Source of the DNA: Azospirillum sp. B510
Lineage (GTDB): Bacteria; Pseudomonadota; Alphaproteobacteria; Azospirillales; Azospirillaceae
Length of the DNA stretch: 64,000 nt
Assembly: GCF_000010725.1 (NCBI RefSeq)
Contig: NC_013855.1
Coordinates: forward strand, 1-64,000
Direction: 5' to 3'
A program made the position numbers and the translations under genes. The notes under the pieces are model-generated. The model was not told the origin of the DNA. It made no database searches and saw only the letters and a program-made list of their open reading frames with translations. Positions 34,835 to 43,659 of the stretch are shown here, in pieces (positions within the stretch are counted from its first letter, which is position 1; each line of letters begins with the position of its first letter).

Positions 34835-36007
34835 ATGCTGCTGCGCTTTTTCCTGATGGGACTGGACCGCAAGGCCGGGATCGTGCTGACGATCCTGGCG
34901 TTCCTGGCGGTGGCGGTCCCGGTGATGACGCTGGCGGTGCCGGCGGACTCGCCCTTCCACCTGTCGGTCTTCACCGTCTCGCTGCTCGGAAAATATCTCT
35001 GCTTCGCGCTGCTGGCACTGGCGCTCGACCTGGTGTGGGGCTATTGCGGCATCCTGTCGCTCGGCCATGCCGCCTTCTTCGCGCTCGGCGGCTATGCCAT
35101 GGGCATGTATCTGATGCGGCAGATCGGTCCGCGCGGCGTCTATGGCAATCCGGTCCTGCCCGATTTCATGGTCTTCCTGAACTGGAAGGAGCTGCCCTGG
35201 TACTGGCTGGGCTTCGACCAGTTCTGGTTCGCCGCCATCATGGTGCTGGTGGTGCCCGGCGCCTTGGCCTTCGCCTTCGGCTGGTTCGCCTTCCGCAGCC
35301 GCGTCACCGGCGTCTATCTGTCGATCATCACCCAGGCGCTGACCTTCGCCCTGCTGCTGGCCTTCTTCCGCAACGACATGGGCTTCGGCGGCAACAACGG
35401 CCTGACCGACTTCAAGGACATCCTCGGCTACGACATCCAGGCCGACACCACCCGCGTCGCCCTGTTCGTGGCGACGGTGGTGGCCTTGGCGCTGTCCTAC
35501 ATGATCGCGTCGGGCGTCATCGCCTCGAAGCTGGGCAAGGTGCTGGTGGCGCTGCGCGATGCCGAGAGCCGGGTGCGCTTCATGGGCTACGACACCGAAA
35601 GCTACAAGCTGTTCGCCTGGACCCTGTCGGCCTGCATGGCCGGCGTCGCCGGCGCCCTCTATGTCCCGCAGGTCGGCATCATCAACCCGTCGGAATTCGC
35701 CCCGGCCAGCTCGATCGAGGCGGTGATCTGGGTCGCCGTCGGCGGGCGTGGCACGCTGGCCGGCGCCATCCTGGGCGCGGTCCTGGTCAATATGGGCAAG
35801 AGCTATTTCACCGGCGCCCTGCCGGAGCTGTGGCTGTTCGCCCTGGGTGGCCTGTTCGTGGCGGTGACCCTGTTCCTGCCCAAGGGGCTGCTCGGCCTGT
35901 GGGGCCAGCTGACCGCCCGGCTTCCCGGCCGCAAGGCCGCCGCCCCGCCGAACGCCCATCCCGCGAACCAAGCCACCGGCCAGACCACCGGCCGGAAGGG
36001 AGCCTGA
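34835..36007 (+). CDS. urtC: Urea ABC transporter permease UrtC
   Basis: A protein of 390 residues of the LivM type with eight or more membrane helices. It includes LALDLVWGYCGILSLGHAAF, the UrtC-typical VFLNWKELPWYWLGFDQFWF and FRNDMGFGGNNGLTDFKDIL, and a late PSEFAPASSIEAVIWVAVGG. A short Pro/Ala-rich tail follows the last helix. It is nearly contiguous with urtB and urtD. Confidence 0.93.
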   Translation: MLLRFFLMGLDRKAGIVLTILAFLAVAVPVMTLAVPADSPFHLSVFTVSLLGKYLCFALLALALDLVWGYCGILSLGHAAFFALGGYAMGMYLMRQIGPRGVYGNPVLPDFMVFLNWKELPWYWLGFDQFWFAAIMVLVVPGALAFAFGWFAFRSRVTGVYLSIITQALTFALLLAFFRNDMGFGGNNGLTDFKDILGYDIQADTTRVALFVATVVALALSYMIASGVIASKLGKVLVALRDAESRVRFMGYDTESYKLFAWTLSACMAGVAGALYVPQVGIINPSEFAPASSIEAVIWVAVGGRGTLAGAILGAVLVNMGKSYFTGALPELWLFALGGLFVAVTLFLPKGLLGLWGQLTARLPGRKAAAPPNAHPANQATGQTTGRKGA

Positions 36008-36010
36008 GCC

Positions 36011-36757
36011 ATGAGCGCGGAATCGACCCTTCTCTATCTCGACGGCGTGTCGGTCAGCTTCGACGGTTTCAAGGCGCTGAACAGCCTGTCGCTGGTGATG
36101 ATGCCCGGCGAGATGCGGGCGATCATCGGCCCCAACGGTGCGGGCAAGACGACGATGATGGACGTCATCACCGGCAAGACCCGACCCGACACCGGCACCA
36201 TCCTGTTCGAGGGCGGCACCGACCTGACCCGCCTGCGCGAGGCGGCCATCGCCAATCTCGGCATCGGCCGCAAGTTCCAGCGCCCGACGGTCTTCGAGCC
36301 GCACACGGTGTGGGACAATCTGGAGCTGGCGTTGAAGGCGCCGCGCCGGCCGTTGAAGACGCTGACCTACGCCATCAGCCGCGACGACCGCAGCCGCATC
36401 GAGGAGATCCTCGACATCACCCGCCTGTCGGCCTTGCGCGGCCGTCAGGCCGGCGGCCTGTCGCACGGGCAGAAGCAGTGGCTGGAGATCGGCATGCTGC
36501 TGGCCCAGGATCCCAAGCTTCTGCTGGTCGACGAGCCGGTCGCCGGCATGACCGACGCCGAGACCGAACAGACGGCCGAACTGTTGTGCGGCATCGCCGG
36601 CCGTCATTCGGTGATCGTGGTCGAGCATGACATGAGCTTCGTCCGCGCGCTCGGCGTCAAGGTGACGGTGCTGGCCGAGGGCTCGGTCCTGGCCGAGGGC
36701 TCGCTCGACGCGGTCAGCGCCAACCAGCAGGTTATCGACACCTATCTCGGCCGCTGA
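36011..36757 (+). CDS. urtD: Urea ABC transporter ATPase UrtD
   Basis: A protein of 248 residues. Walker A is GPNGAGKTTMMDVITGKTRP; LSHGQKQWLEIG is the signature motif; LLLVDEPVAGMTDAETEQTA is Walker B with the catalytic Glu, and VVEHDMSFV holds the switch His. LivG-like ATPase for urea import. It starts three bases after urtC, and urtE follows after 14 bases. Confidence 0.94.
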   Translation: MSAESTLLYLDGVSVSFDGFKALNSLSLVMMPGEMRAIIGPNGAGKTTMMDVITGKTRPDTGTILFEGGTDLTRLREAAIANLGIGRKFQRPTVFEPHTVWDNLELALKAPRRPLKTLTYAISRDDRSRIEEILDITRLSALRGRQAGGLSHGQKQWLEIGMLLAQDPKLLLVDEPVAGMTDAETEQTAELLCGIAGRHSVIVVEHDMSFVRALGVKVTVLAEGSVLAEGSLDAVSANQQVIDTYLGR

Positions 36758-36771
36758 CGGGAGACCCCAGG

Positions 36772-37467
36772 ATGTTGGACGTTCGTTCCCTCGATCTGCA
36801 TTACGGCGCCGCCCAGGCGCTGCGCGGCGTGTCCATGAAGGCGGAGATCGGCAAGGTCACCTGTCTGGTCGGCCGCAACGGCGTCGGCAAATCCAGCCTG
36901 CTGCGCGCCATCGTCGGGCTGAAGCCGGTGTCGGGCGGCTCCATCGGCTGGGATGGTGCCGACGTGACGAAGATGGCGCCGGCTGACCGGGCGCGGCGCG
37001 GCATCGCCTATGTGCCGCAGGGGCGCGAGATCTTCCCGCTGCTGACGGTGCGCGAGAATCTGCTGACCGGTTACGCGCCGCTGCCGCGCGCCCAGCGCTC
37101 AATCCCCGACGAGGTGTTCGAGCTGTTCCCGGTGCTGAAATCCATGCTGGAGCGCCGTGGCGGCGACCTGTCGGGCGGTCAGCAGCAGCAGCTCGCCATC
37201 GGCCGCGCTCTGGTGACCCGTCCGCGCCTGCTGGTGCTGGACGAGCCGACCGAGGGCATCCAGCCGTCGATCATCAAGGACATCGGCCGCGCCATCTCCT
37301 ACCTGCGCGACAAGGGCACCATGGCGATCCTGCTGGTCGAGCAGTATTTCGACTTCGCCCGCGACCTTGCCGACGACTGGGTGGTGATGGAGCGCGGCGA
37401 GGTCATGCTGTCCGGCCCGCGCAGCGGCCTGGACGAGCAGGAGGTTCGCAAGTATCTGACCGTCTGA
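36772..37467 (+). CDS. urtE: Urea ABC transporter ATPase UrtE
   Basis: A protein of 231 residues. Walker A is VGRNGVGKSSLLRAIVG, the Q-loop region GIAYVPQGREIFPLLTVREN, signature LSGGQQQQLAIGRAL, Walker B LLVLDEPTEGIQPSIIKDIG, with LVEQYFDFARDLAD after it. LivF-like partner of UrtD and last gene of the operon. Urease genes are not in the window, so the imported urea must be hydrolysed by enzymes encoded elsewhere. Confidence 0.94.
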   Translation: MLDVRSLDLHYGAAQALRGVSMKAEIGKVTCLVGRNGVGKSSLLRAIVGLKPVSGGSIGWDGADVTKMAPADRARRGIAYVPQGREIFPLLTVRENLLTGYAPLPRAQRSIPDEVFELFPVLKSMLERRGGDLSGGQQQQLAIGRALVTRPRLLVLDEPTEGIQPSIIKDIGRAISYLRDKGTMAILLVEQYFDFARDLADDWVVMERGEVMLSGPRSGLDEQEVRKYLTV

Positions 37468-37639
37468 TGGATGGAAGCGGAAATGCCTGCGCGAAAGTGG
37501 TAGGCCGGCTGTGGGGGATCGGGTGCCCCGCCGTGGTAAATCGCAAGCGATGACTGGGAAGCCGGCGCTCTTTAACGGTCGTTAAGGATCGAAACCGCAT
37601 GATGGCCTCATCGCCTTCTTGCTCACGGAGCCGCCGGTC

Positions 37640-37792
37640 ATGTCGATCTACAATGCGACCTCGTTCGAAGCCGTCCCCGCCGCCGAGCCGAAGGTCCGCA
37701 AGATGAGCGGTCTGCCCCGTCTGGCCGTCTGGACGGTGATGATCGGCACGCCCTGGCTGCTGATCGTGGAGGCGGTGCGCCTGGTCTTCTAA
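37640..37792 (+). CDS. Small hypothetical membrane peptide, 50 residues
   Basis: ATG at 37640 to TAA at 37792 encodes 50 residues. Residues 25-50 (LPRLAVWTVMIGTPWLLIVE) form one likely membrane helix after a short soluble head. GGAG lies nine bases upstream. Codon use resembles neighbouring genes, with GC at third positions. The gap upstream (37468-37639) contains TTAACG-GT-CGTTAA (37572-37585), a possible regulator site. The function is unknown. Confidence 0.55.
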   Translation: MSIYNATSFEAVPAAEPKVRKMSGLPRLAVWTVMIGTPWLLIVEAVRLVF

Positions 37793-37902
37793 ATGCTCCT
37801 GCGACCGTGGCTTTGTCGGTGCCTGCGGCATACTGTGGCAGGCCCGCTGCGGCGGGTGCCACCCAATGGCCGCAAGAACAGTCCAGCACAGGGGGTTTCA
37901 GG

Positions 37903-38679
37903 ATGAAGGCAGTTTTGACGGTGGCGGCGCTGTTCGCCGCGAGCGTTGCCGCCATGCCGGCGGCGCGGGCCGCCGACGGTGCCTTGCAGGCGATCCGGCA
38001 GGCCGGGGTCGTCCGTGTCGGCACCACCGGCGATTACAAGCCCTTCAGCTACAAGGGCGCGGACGGGGCGCTGGTCGGCGCCGACATCGAGATGGCCAAG
38101 GAACTGGCCGGGGCGCTGGGTGTCCGGGCGGAGTTCGTGCAGACCAGCTGGAAGACGCTGCTCGACGACTTCAAGGCCGACAAGTTCGACATCGCGCTGG
38201 GCGGCATCACCGTCAATCCCGACCGCGCCGCCGTCGGCGATTTCTCCGTCGCCAACGTCAGCGACGGCAAGCGTCCGATCGCGCGCTGCGCCGACAAGGA
38301 CAAGTTCACCACCGTCGAGAAGATCGACCAGCCCACCACCCGCGTCGTCGTCAATCCCGGCGGCACCAACGAGAAATTCGCCCGCGCCACCTTCACCAAG
38401 GCGCCGATCGAGGTCTGGCCCGACAACAAGACCATCTTCGCGCAGATCGCCGCCGACAAGGCCGACGTCATGGTCACCGACGGCATCGAGGCCGACATGC
38501 AGGCCAAGCTGAACCCCGGCGTGCTCTGCGCCGTTCCGGTCGCCAGCCCCTTCACCCATTTCGAGAACGCCTATCTGCTGCGCAAGGATCCGGAGCTGAA
38601 GCAGGCGGTGGATGCCTGGATGACCGGCGCGTTGTCCGGCGGCCTGTGGAAGGCCAAGCTCGACGCCGCCATGCAGTGA
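37903..38679 (+). CDS. pheC: Periplasmic cyclohexadienyl dehydratase-like protein (PheC type)
   Basis: A protein of 258 residues from the ATG at 37903. Signal peptide about 1-24 (AALFAASVAAMPAARA). The mature protein has the SBP family 3 fold with features I recall from PheC: VRVGTTGDYKPFSY, FVQTSWKTLLDDFKADKFDI, and VNPGGTNEKFARA followed by EVWPDNKTIFAQIAADKADV. PheC converts prephenate to phenylpyruvate and arogenate to phenylalanine in the periplasm. An ordinary amino-acid binding protein is the alternative, but the VNPGGTNEKFAR block argues for the dehydratase. It is monocistronic. Confidence 0.75.
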   Translation: MKAVLTVAALFAASVAAMPAARAADGALQAIRQAGVVRVGTTGDYKPFSYKGADGALVGADIEMAKELAGALGVRAEFVQTSWKTLLDDFKADKFDIALGGITVNPDRAAVGDFSVANVSDGKRPIARCADKDKFTTVEKIDQPTTRVVVNPGGTNEKFARATFTKAPIEVWPDNKTIFAQIAADKADVMVTDGIEADMQAKLNPGVLCAVPVASPFTHFENAYLLRKDPELKQAVDAWMTGALSGGLWKAKLDAAMQ

Positions 38680-38716
38680 CGCCGCCCTGAAATGTTGATG
38701 GCCGGTTGAACGCCGT

Positions 38717-38744
38717 CCGCCCGCGGCCCACGGGTCGCGGGCGG
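38717..38744. terminator. GC-rich hairpin after pheC
   Basis: CCGCCCGCG (38717-38725), a ten-base loop and CGCGGGCGG (38736-38744) make a perfect nine-base stem. No T-run follows, so termination is only likely. The rest of 38680-38946 shows no gene. Confidence 0.4.
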
Positions 38745-38946
38745 CGCGGAGGCCGTAGGTGTGGCAGACCGCCGGCCGCTGACATCCGACGGAGGCATCC
38801 GCCGCCGGCGCCGCCGGTCGCATCCCGCGCTCCGCCATCGCCGTGCTGCAATGCAGCATTCCCGTTGAGTCCGGATTTTGCCCGGTGACGAGGTGGGGGG
38901 CTTTGCCGTAAGAAGCTGGACGGGTTTCAATACGGATGGTTCCCCC

Positions 38947-39840
38947 GTGCTCCGATCGGTCTCTCTTTGCCTGTTCATCGCCGTGGCCGGCGGTCTTGCG
39001 GGCTGCACCTCCGACTATTCCCCCAACACCTACGCCTCCAGCGCGGTCCAGCAGGCCAACAAGGTGGAGCCGGGGATCGTCGTCGGCTTCCGGCAGGTGG
39101 CGATCAGCGCCAACGGCACGGTCGGCGCCGTCAGCGGCGGCGCGGCCGGCGGCATCCTGGGCGCGCAGGTCGGAACGGGCGGCATGAACTCCGCGCTCGG
39201 CACCGTCGGCGGCACCGCCATCGGCGGCCTGCTGGGCACGGCGATGGAGCATATCGCCGGTGATACCAATGGTTGGGAATACATCGTCCGCAAATCGAAC
39301 GGCGAGCTGCTGTCCCTGACCCAGAAGGAGCCGCAGCCGCTGCCCATCGGCCAGAAGGTTCTGGTCATCACCGGCAGCCAGGCCCGCATCGTGCCCGACT
39401 ATTCGACGCCGGCCGATCCGGAGGCGCCGAAAACCGAAGCGTCCAAAACCGAAGCGTCCAAAACCGGATCGGACAAGACGGAGCCCGCCAAGGACCCCGC
39501 CGCCGCCTCGCAGACCGATGCCCGGAAGCCCGACGCCGCGAAGTCCGAACCGTCCCCATCCGATGGTCCAAAATCGGACATCAAGGCGGTGCCGCTCGCT
39601 CCTCCCGGCGAGCCGGCTTCATCGGCTTCTCCCGCGGCTCCTCCTCCGGCGGCTCTCCCGGCTGCCTCGCCCGCTCCGGCGGAGCAGTCCGCCGCCGGTG
39701 CCGCCCAGCCCAGCGGCGGTGGCCCGGTCCGCCTGACCGCGCCCACCGACAATGCGCCCGTCAGCGCCGCCCCGGCGGCTCCTGTCGCGCCCGCCGCCCC
39801 GACGGCCCCGGCCCCGGCGGAGTCGAAGCCGGCGGATTAG
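38947..39840 (+). CDS. Glycine-zipper outer-membrane lipoprotein (SlyB/PcP-like)
   Basis: A protein of about 297 residues from a GTG start that gives a short lipoprotein signal (LRSVSLCLFIAVAGGLAGCT) with lipobox LAGC. A glycine-zipper segment follows (VSGGAAGGILGAQVGTGGMN, then GGTAIGGLLGTAMEH), as in SlyB/PcP lipoproteins, and a conserved GWEYIVRKSNGELLSLTQ. From about residue 155 on it is a disordered tail of Pro, Ala, Ser and Lys/Glu repeats (KTEASKTEASKTGSDKTEPA). SlyB-like proteins stabilise the outer membrane. A longer TTG-started form beginning at 38878 is less likely because it buries the signal. Confidence 0.7.
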   Translation: MLRSVSLCLFIAVAGGLAGCTSDYSPNTYASSAVQQANKVEPGIVVGFRQVAISANGTVGAVSGGAAGGILGAQVGTGGMNSALGTVGGTAIGGLLGTAMEHIAGDTNGWEYIVRKSNGELLSLTQKEPQPLPIGQKVLVITGSQARIVPDYSTPADPEAPKTEASKTEASKTGSDKTEPAKDPAAASQTDARKPDAAKSEPSPSDGPKSDIKAVPLAPPGEPASSASPAAPPPAALPAASPAPAEQSAAGAAQPSGGGPVRLTAPTDNAPVSAAPAAPVAPAAPTAPAPAESKPAD

Positions 39841-39911
39841 CGCCATACTTGTCCGAATGGACGGGATGGCGCACAGTCCGTGGATCGAACAAGATCGCTG
39901 GCCGAGGGTCC

Positions 39912-40412
39912 ATGTCCGCCGTCGAGACGTCCGCCATCCCCCCTTCCGCTCCCGCCATGACCAGGGAGGAACTGGAGGATCTGATCCGCGACGGGGTTCC
40001 CCTGGTCGGGAACTTCGGCATCCTGGTGGAAAGCCTGGGCGCCGGCACGATCCGCCTGCGCATGCCCTACAAGGATGATTTCGTCCGTCCCGGCGGCACC
40101 GTCACCGGCCCGGCGATGTTCGGGCTGGCCGACGTGGCGCTTTACGGCGCGGTGCTGAGCCTGATCGGCCGTGTCGAACTGGCGGTGACCACCAGCATGA
40201 CCATCAACTTCCTGCGCCGTCCGCCGCCCGTCGCCATCGTCGCCGAGGCGCGCGTTCTCAAATTGGGCAAACGGCTGGCCTATGGCGAGATTCTGCTGTT
40301 CTCCGACGGCGATCCGGAGCCGGTCGCCCATGTCACCGGAACCTATTCGATCCCGCCGCACGCCCCCGTGACCGTTGCGGTATCCCATTACCGCAACGAG
40401 GAGCTGCCATAA
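39912..40412 (+). CDS. PaaI-type thioesterase (hotdog fold)
   Basis: A protein of 166 residues from the ATG at 39912; the frame is open further upstream inside the lipoprotein gene, but only as a shadow. It has a hotdog-fold thioesterase pattern: VGNFGILVESLGAGTIRLRM, FVRPGGTVTGPAMFGLADVA and TTSMTINFLRRP. It likely hydrolyses an acyl-CoA of unknown chain. It lies just upstream of rplM, but the AT-rich gap with a promoter separates them. Confidence 0.75.
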   Translation: MSAVETSAIPPSAPAMTREELEDLIRDGVPLVGNFGILVESLGAGTIRLRMPYKDDFVRPGGTVTGPAMFGLADVALYGAVLSLIGRVELAVTTSMTINFLRRPPPVAIVAEARVLKLGKRLAYGEILLFSDGDPEPVAHVTGTYSIPPHAPVTVAVSHYRNEELP

Positions 40413-40498
40413 AAAATCATTCCATATCAATGGGTTTGCCTGCGCGGTATCTATGTACCGTGACCGTAGAGCATTGATAATAAATGATAATTTTTCGG

Positions 40499-40527
40499 TT
40501 GACAGAGGGCTTCCCGAACCGTAGAAA
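40499..40527 (+). promoter_or_regulatory. Sigma-70-type promoter of rplM-rpsI
   Basis: TTGACA (40499-40504), a 17-base spacer and TAGAAA (40522-40527) lie about 65 bases before rplM in a locally AT-rich stretch (40413-40500). The -35 box is a perfect consensus. Confidence 0.6.
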
Positions 40528-40593
40528 GCCGTCCGCTTCGGCGCCCCGGATTCGGCGGCCTGCCGATCCGTATTCGAAGAAACGAGTGTGGCG

Positions 40594-41058
40594 ATGAAGA
40601 CCTTCAATCTGAAGCCGACCGAAATCGAGAAGAAGTGGTACGTCGTCGACGCCGACGGCCTCGTTCTCGGCCGGCTCGCCAGCATCCTGGCGAACATCCT
40701 GCGTGGCAAGAACAAGCCGACCTACACCCCGCACATGGATTGCGGCGACCATGTCGTCGTGATCAACGCGGAAAAGGTCAAGCTGACCGGCAACAAGCGC
40801 GATGCCGACATCTTCTACTGGCACACCGGCTATCCGGGCGGGATCAAGGGCCGTTCCAAGGGCCAGATCCTGGACGGCAAGTATCCGGAGCGCGTCATCG
40901 AGAAGGCCGTGGAGCGCATGGTTCCGCGCGGTCCGCTCGGCCGCCGTCAGATGACCCACCTCAAGGTCTACAAGGGCGCCGCCCACCCGCACGAGGCCCA
41001 GCAGCCGGTCGCTCTCGACGTGGGCGCCATGAACCCGAAGAATAAGCGGAGCGCGTAA
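40594..41058 (+). CDS. rplM: 50S ribosomal protein L13
   Basis: A protein of 154 residues from the ATG at 40594; a GTG two codons earlier is possible. It carries L13 hallmarks: [46 protein letters not shown]-like [14 protein letters not shown], and [20 protein letters not shown]. rRNA-binding protein of the large subunit. It forms the usual pair with rpsI, four bases downstream. Confidence 0.97.
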   Translation: MKTFNLKPTEIEKKWYVVDADGLVLGRLASILANILRGKNKPTYTPHMDCGDHVVVINAEKVKLTGNKRDADIFYWHTGYPGGIKGRSKGQILDGKYPERVIEKAVERMVPRGPLGRRQMTHLKVYKGAAHPHEAQQPVALDVGAMNPKNKRSA

Positions 41059-41062
41059 TCCC

Positions 41063-41548
41063 ATGGCTCAGGTTACCACCACCCTCTCCGGCCTGAAGGA
41101 TCTGACGGGCGCCGCCGCCGTGACCGTCTCCGAGGAGCTGGCCGCTCCGAAGCTGGACGCCCAGGGCCGCGCCTACGCCACCGGCAAGCGCAAGGACGCC
41201 GTCGCCCGCGTGTGGATCAAGCCGGGCACCGGCAAGGTCACCGTGAACGGCCGCGACCAGTCGGTCTATTTCGCCCGTCCGGTCCTGCGCATGATGATCG
41301 CCCAGCCGTTCGGCGTGACCGAGCGTCTGGAACAGTTCGACGTCGTCGCCACCGTCGCCGGTGGTGGCCTGTCGGGCCAGGCCGGTGCCGTCCGCCACGG
41401 CATCTCCAAGGCGCTGACCTACTTCGAGCCGGCCCTGCGCCCGCCGCTGAAGGCCGCCGGCTTCCTGACCCGCGACGCCCGTACGGTCGAGCGTAAGAAG
41501 TATGGCCGCGCCAAGGCCCGCCGCAGCTTCCAGTTCTCGAAGCGCTAA
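41063..41548 (+). CDS. rpsI: 30S ribosomal protein S9
   Basis: A protein of 161 residues. An N-terminal extension of about 35 residues typical of alphaproteobacterial S9 is followed by [40 protein letters not shown] and the conserved basic C-terminus [17 protein letters not shown], whose tail contacts P-site tRNA. It shares an operon with rplM and ends before a strong terminator. Confidence 0.97.
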   Translation: MAQVTTTLSGLKDLTGAAAVTVSEELAAPKLDAQGRAYATGKRKDAVARVWIKPGTGKVTVNGRDQSVYFARPVLRMMIAQPFGVTERLEQFDVVATVAGGGLSGQAGAVRHGISKALTYFEPALRPPLKAAGFLTRDARTVERKKYGRAKARRSFQFSKR

Positions 41549-41583
41549 TCCCTACACGGGCCTTCGGCTTTACGGTACAAGCG

Positions 41584-41617
41584 AGGGGCGTCCCGGACGG
41601 GGCGCCCCTTTCTTTTT
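41584..41617 (+). terminator. Terminator of the rplM-rpsI operon
   Basis: AGGGGCG (41584-41590) pairs with CGCCCCT (41603-41609), followed by TTCTTTTT. A clear intrinsic terminator between rpsI and argC. Confidence 0.75.
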
Positions 41618-41711
41618 GCCCGGCCGACTTGCCCTGTCATCACAGTTTCGCTTATCCCGGATACAGCTTCCCCGTCGTCAGATCGTCTTTTCAACGAAGG
41701 ACAACGCCTCC

Positions 41712-42776
41712 ATGGCCCCGATCAGCACTCCCGGCGGTTCGAAAATCCGCGTCGGCATCCTGGGCGCTTCCGGTTACACCGGCGCCGAACTGGTGCGCAT
41801 GCTTCTGCGCCACCCGAACGTCGAGATCGCCGCGCTGACCGCCGAACGACAGGCGGGCAAGCCGATGGCCGAGGTGTTTCCGCATCTGGGCGGCTATGGC
41901 CTGCCCGATCTGGTGAAGATCGACGAGCTGAAGTGGGACGGCCTGGACTTCATCTTCTGCGCCCTGCCGCACGGCACGACGCAGGAGGTGGTCGCCGGCC
42001 TGCCGAGCGGGCTGAAGGTGGTCGACCTTTCCGCCGATTTCCGCCTGACCGATCCGGCCGAATACGCCACCTGGTACGGCCATGAGCATCGCGCCGTCGA
42101 TCTCCAGAAGGAGGTCGCCTACGGCCTGACCGAGTTCAACCGCCAGCGCGTGCGCAAGGCGCGCGTGGTGGCGAATCCGGGCTGCTACCCGACCTGCTCG
42201 CTGCTGCCGCTGCTGCCGCTGCTGATGGAAGGCCAGATCGAGCCGGGCGGCATCGTCATCGACGCCAAGTCGGGCGTGTCCGGCGCCGGCCGCGACGCCA
42301 AGCAGGCCAACCTGTTCACCGAGGTGTCGGAGGGCTTCAACGCCTATGGCGTCGGCCACCACCGCCACATGCCGGAGATCGAGCAGGAGCTGCGGCTGGC
42401 CGCCGGCCGTCCGATCACCGTCTCCTTCACCCCGCATCTGGTGCCGATGAACCGCGGCATGATGGCGACCACCTATGTCCGGCTGGCCGAGGGCGTCACC
42501 GCCGACGACCTGCGCGCGACGCTGGCCGCCCGCTATGCCGATGAACCCTTCGTCGGCGTCACGCCGGCCGGCGTGGTTCCGGCGACGCGGCATGTCCGCG
42601 CCTCCAACCACAACCTGATCGGCGTGGTCGCCGACCGCGCCCCGCGCAGCGCCATCATCGTGTCGGTGATCGACAATCTGGTGAAGGGCGCATCGGGCCA
42701 GGCGATCCAGAACATGAATGTCATGATGGGGCTGGGCGAGACCACCGGCATCGATCAGGCGCCGCTTTTCCCGTAA
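41712..42776 (+). CDS. argC: N-acetyl-gamma-glutamyl-phosphate reductase
   Basis: A protein of 354 residues from the ATG at 41712. The Rossmann motif VGILGASGYTGAELVRMLLR opens the NADP domain. The active-site Cys is in VVANPGCYPTCSLLPLLPLL, and SGVSGAGRDAKQANLFTEVS plus GHHRHMPEIEQEL are family markers. It reduces N-acetylglutamyl phosphate to the semialdehyde in arginine synthesis. Length fits the larger ArgC class. An in-frame extension to 41502 overlaps rpsI and is spurious. Confidence 0.96.
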   Translation: MAPISTPGGSKIRVGILGASGYTGAELVRMLLRHPNVEIAALTAERQAGKPMAEVFPHLGGYGLPDLVKIDELKWDGLDFIFCALPHGTTQEVVAGLPSGLKVVDLSADFRLTDPAEYATWYGHEHRAVDLQKEVAYGLTEFNRQRVRKARVVANPGCYPTCSLLPLLPLLMEGQIEPGGIVIDAKSGVSGAGRDAKQANLFTEVSEGFNAYGVGHHRHMPEIEQELRLAAGRPITVSFTPHLVPMNRGMMATTYVRLAEGVTADDLRATLAARYADEPFVGVTPAGVVPATRHVRASNHNLIGVVADRAPRSAIIVSVIDNLVKGASGQAIQNMNVMMGLGETTGIDQAPLFP

Positions 42777-42952
42777 TCGGGCGGGCGGCGGGGCCGGGCG
42801 GGGGCTGTGACAGCGTTGTGGCCCCCGGTCCGCACTGTTGCATAGAGGCACCAATCGGGATTTGCTTTGGCCTGTCAATGCGAAATCAGGTGGTGCCTTA
42901 AGCCTTACGGTGCTTCAATCCGGCCCGTCATGCATGATTTCGGTACGACCTG

Positions 42953-43489
42953 ATGTCCGGCCTTGTCCGCGCCTTCAACGGCATCCTGCCCACCATCGAC
43001 CCGACCGCCTTCGTCGCGGAAACGGCGGCGGTGATCGGCGATGTCGTGATCGGGGCGAACAGCAGCATCTGGTACGGCTGTTCCGTGCGTGGAGACATCA
43101 ACGAGATCCGAATCGGCGCTCGCACCAACATTCAGGACGGCACCGTGATCCACGTGGCCGCTGAAGGGCAGGGCACCTACATCGGTGACGACATCACCGT
43201 CGGCCATATGGCGATGCTGCACGCCTGCACGCTGGACGACGGCTGCTTCATCGGCATGAAGGCCTGCATCCTCGATGGGGCCCATGTCGAGTCGCGGGCG
43301 ATGGTCGCCGCCGGTGCGCTGGTGACCCCTGGAAAACGGGTGACGTCCGGATTCTTGTGGGCCGGCAGCCCTGCTAGACCGGTTCGCGAGCTGACGGAGC
43401 GTGATCTCGCGGTTTTTCCGGTTATCGGCCACCGCTACGCGGATTTGGCGGAAACCTACCGGAAAAGCTGCTATGGAAGTGGAGCATAG
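42953..43489 (+). CDS. Gamma-class carbonic anhydrase family protein
   Basis: A protein of 178 residues forming a left-handed beta helix of hexapeptide repeats (VIGDVVIGANSSIWYGCSVR). Zinc-ligand His residues of gamma carbonic anhydrases are present: His in GTVIHVAAEG, and two in TVGHMAMLHACTL. Many homologues (YrdA, CaiE, PaaY types) have uncertain activity, so catalysis is not assured. It stands alone between argC and the OmpA-like gene. Confidence 0.85.
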   Translation: MSGLVRAFNGILPTIDPTAFVAETAAVIGDVVIGANSSIWYGCSVRGDINEIRIGARTNIQDGTVIHVAAEGQGTYIGDDITVGHMAMLHACTLDDGCFIGMKACILDGAHVESRAMVAAGALVTPGKRVTSGFLWAGSPARPVRELTERDLAVFPVIGHRYADLAETYRKSCYGSGA

Positions 43490-43659
43490 GCCCAAGAACA
43501 GGTACGGTTTGGCCGATCGGCTGAGGTGCTGGAACACAACCCCGCACCACATGTTGGGAAGGTCGCTGCCGCGCTTGCACTTGGGCGGATGCTTCGATTG
43601 ATAGGTTCATCCCCCGCAGGCACTCTGATGGGGAAGGGTTTCTGGAAGGGAGTGAAGAC

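Noticed and set aside
31612-36628. Long minus-strand frames of 1120 and 618 codons over the urt operon
   Set aside because: Antisense shadows; the plus-strand urtABCDE genes are unmistakable.
37572-37585. CtrA binding site (TTAA-N7-TTAA)
   Set aside because: The spacing between TTAA halves is six, not seven, so it does not match the consensus; it is noted only as a palindrome.
42800-42826. Terminator after argC
   Set aside because: Only a six-base GC stem with a 15-base loop and no T-run; too weak to call.
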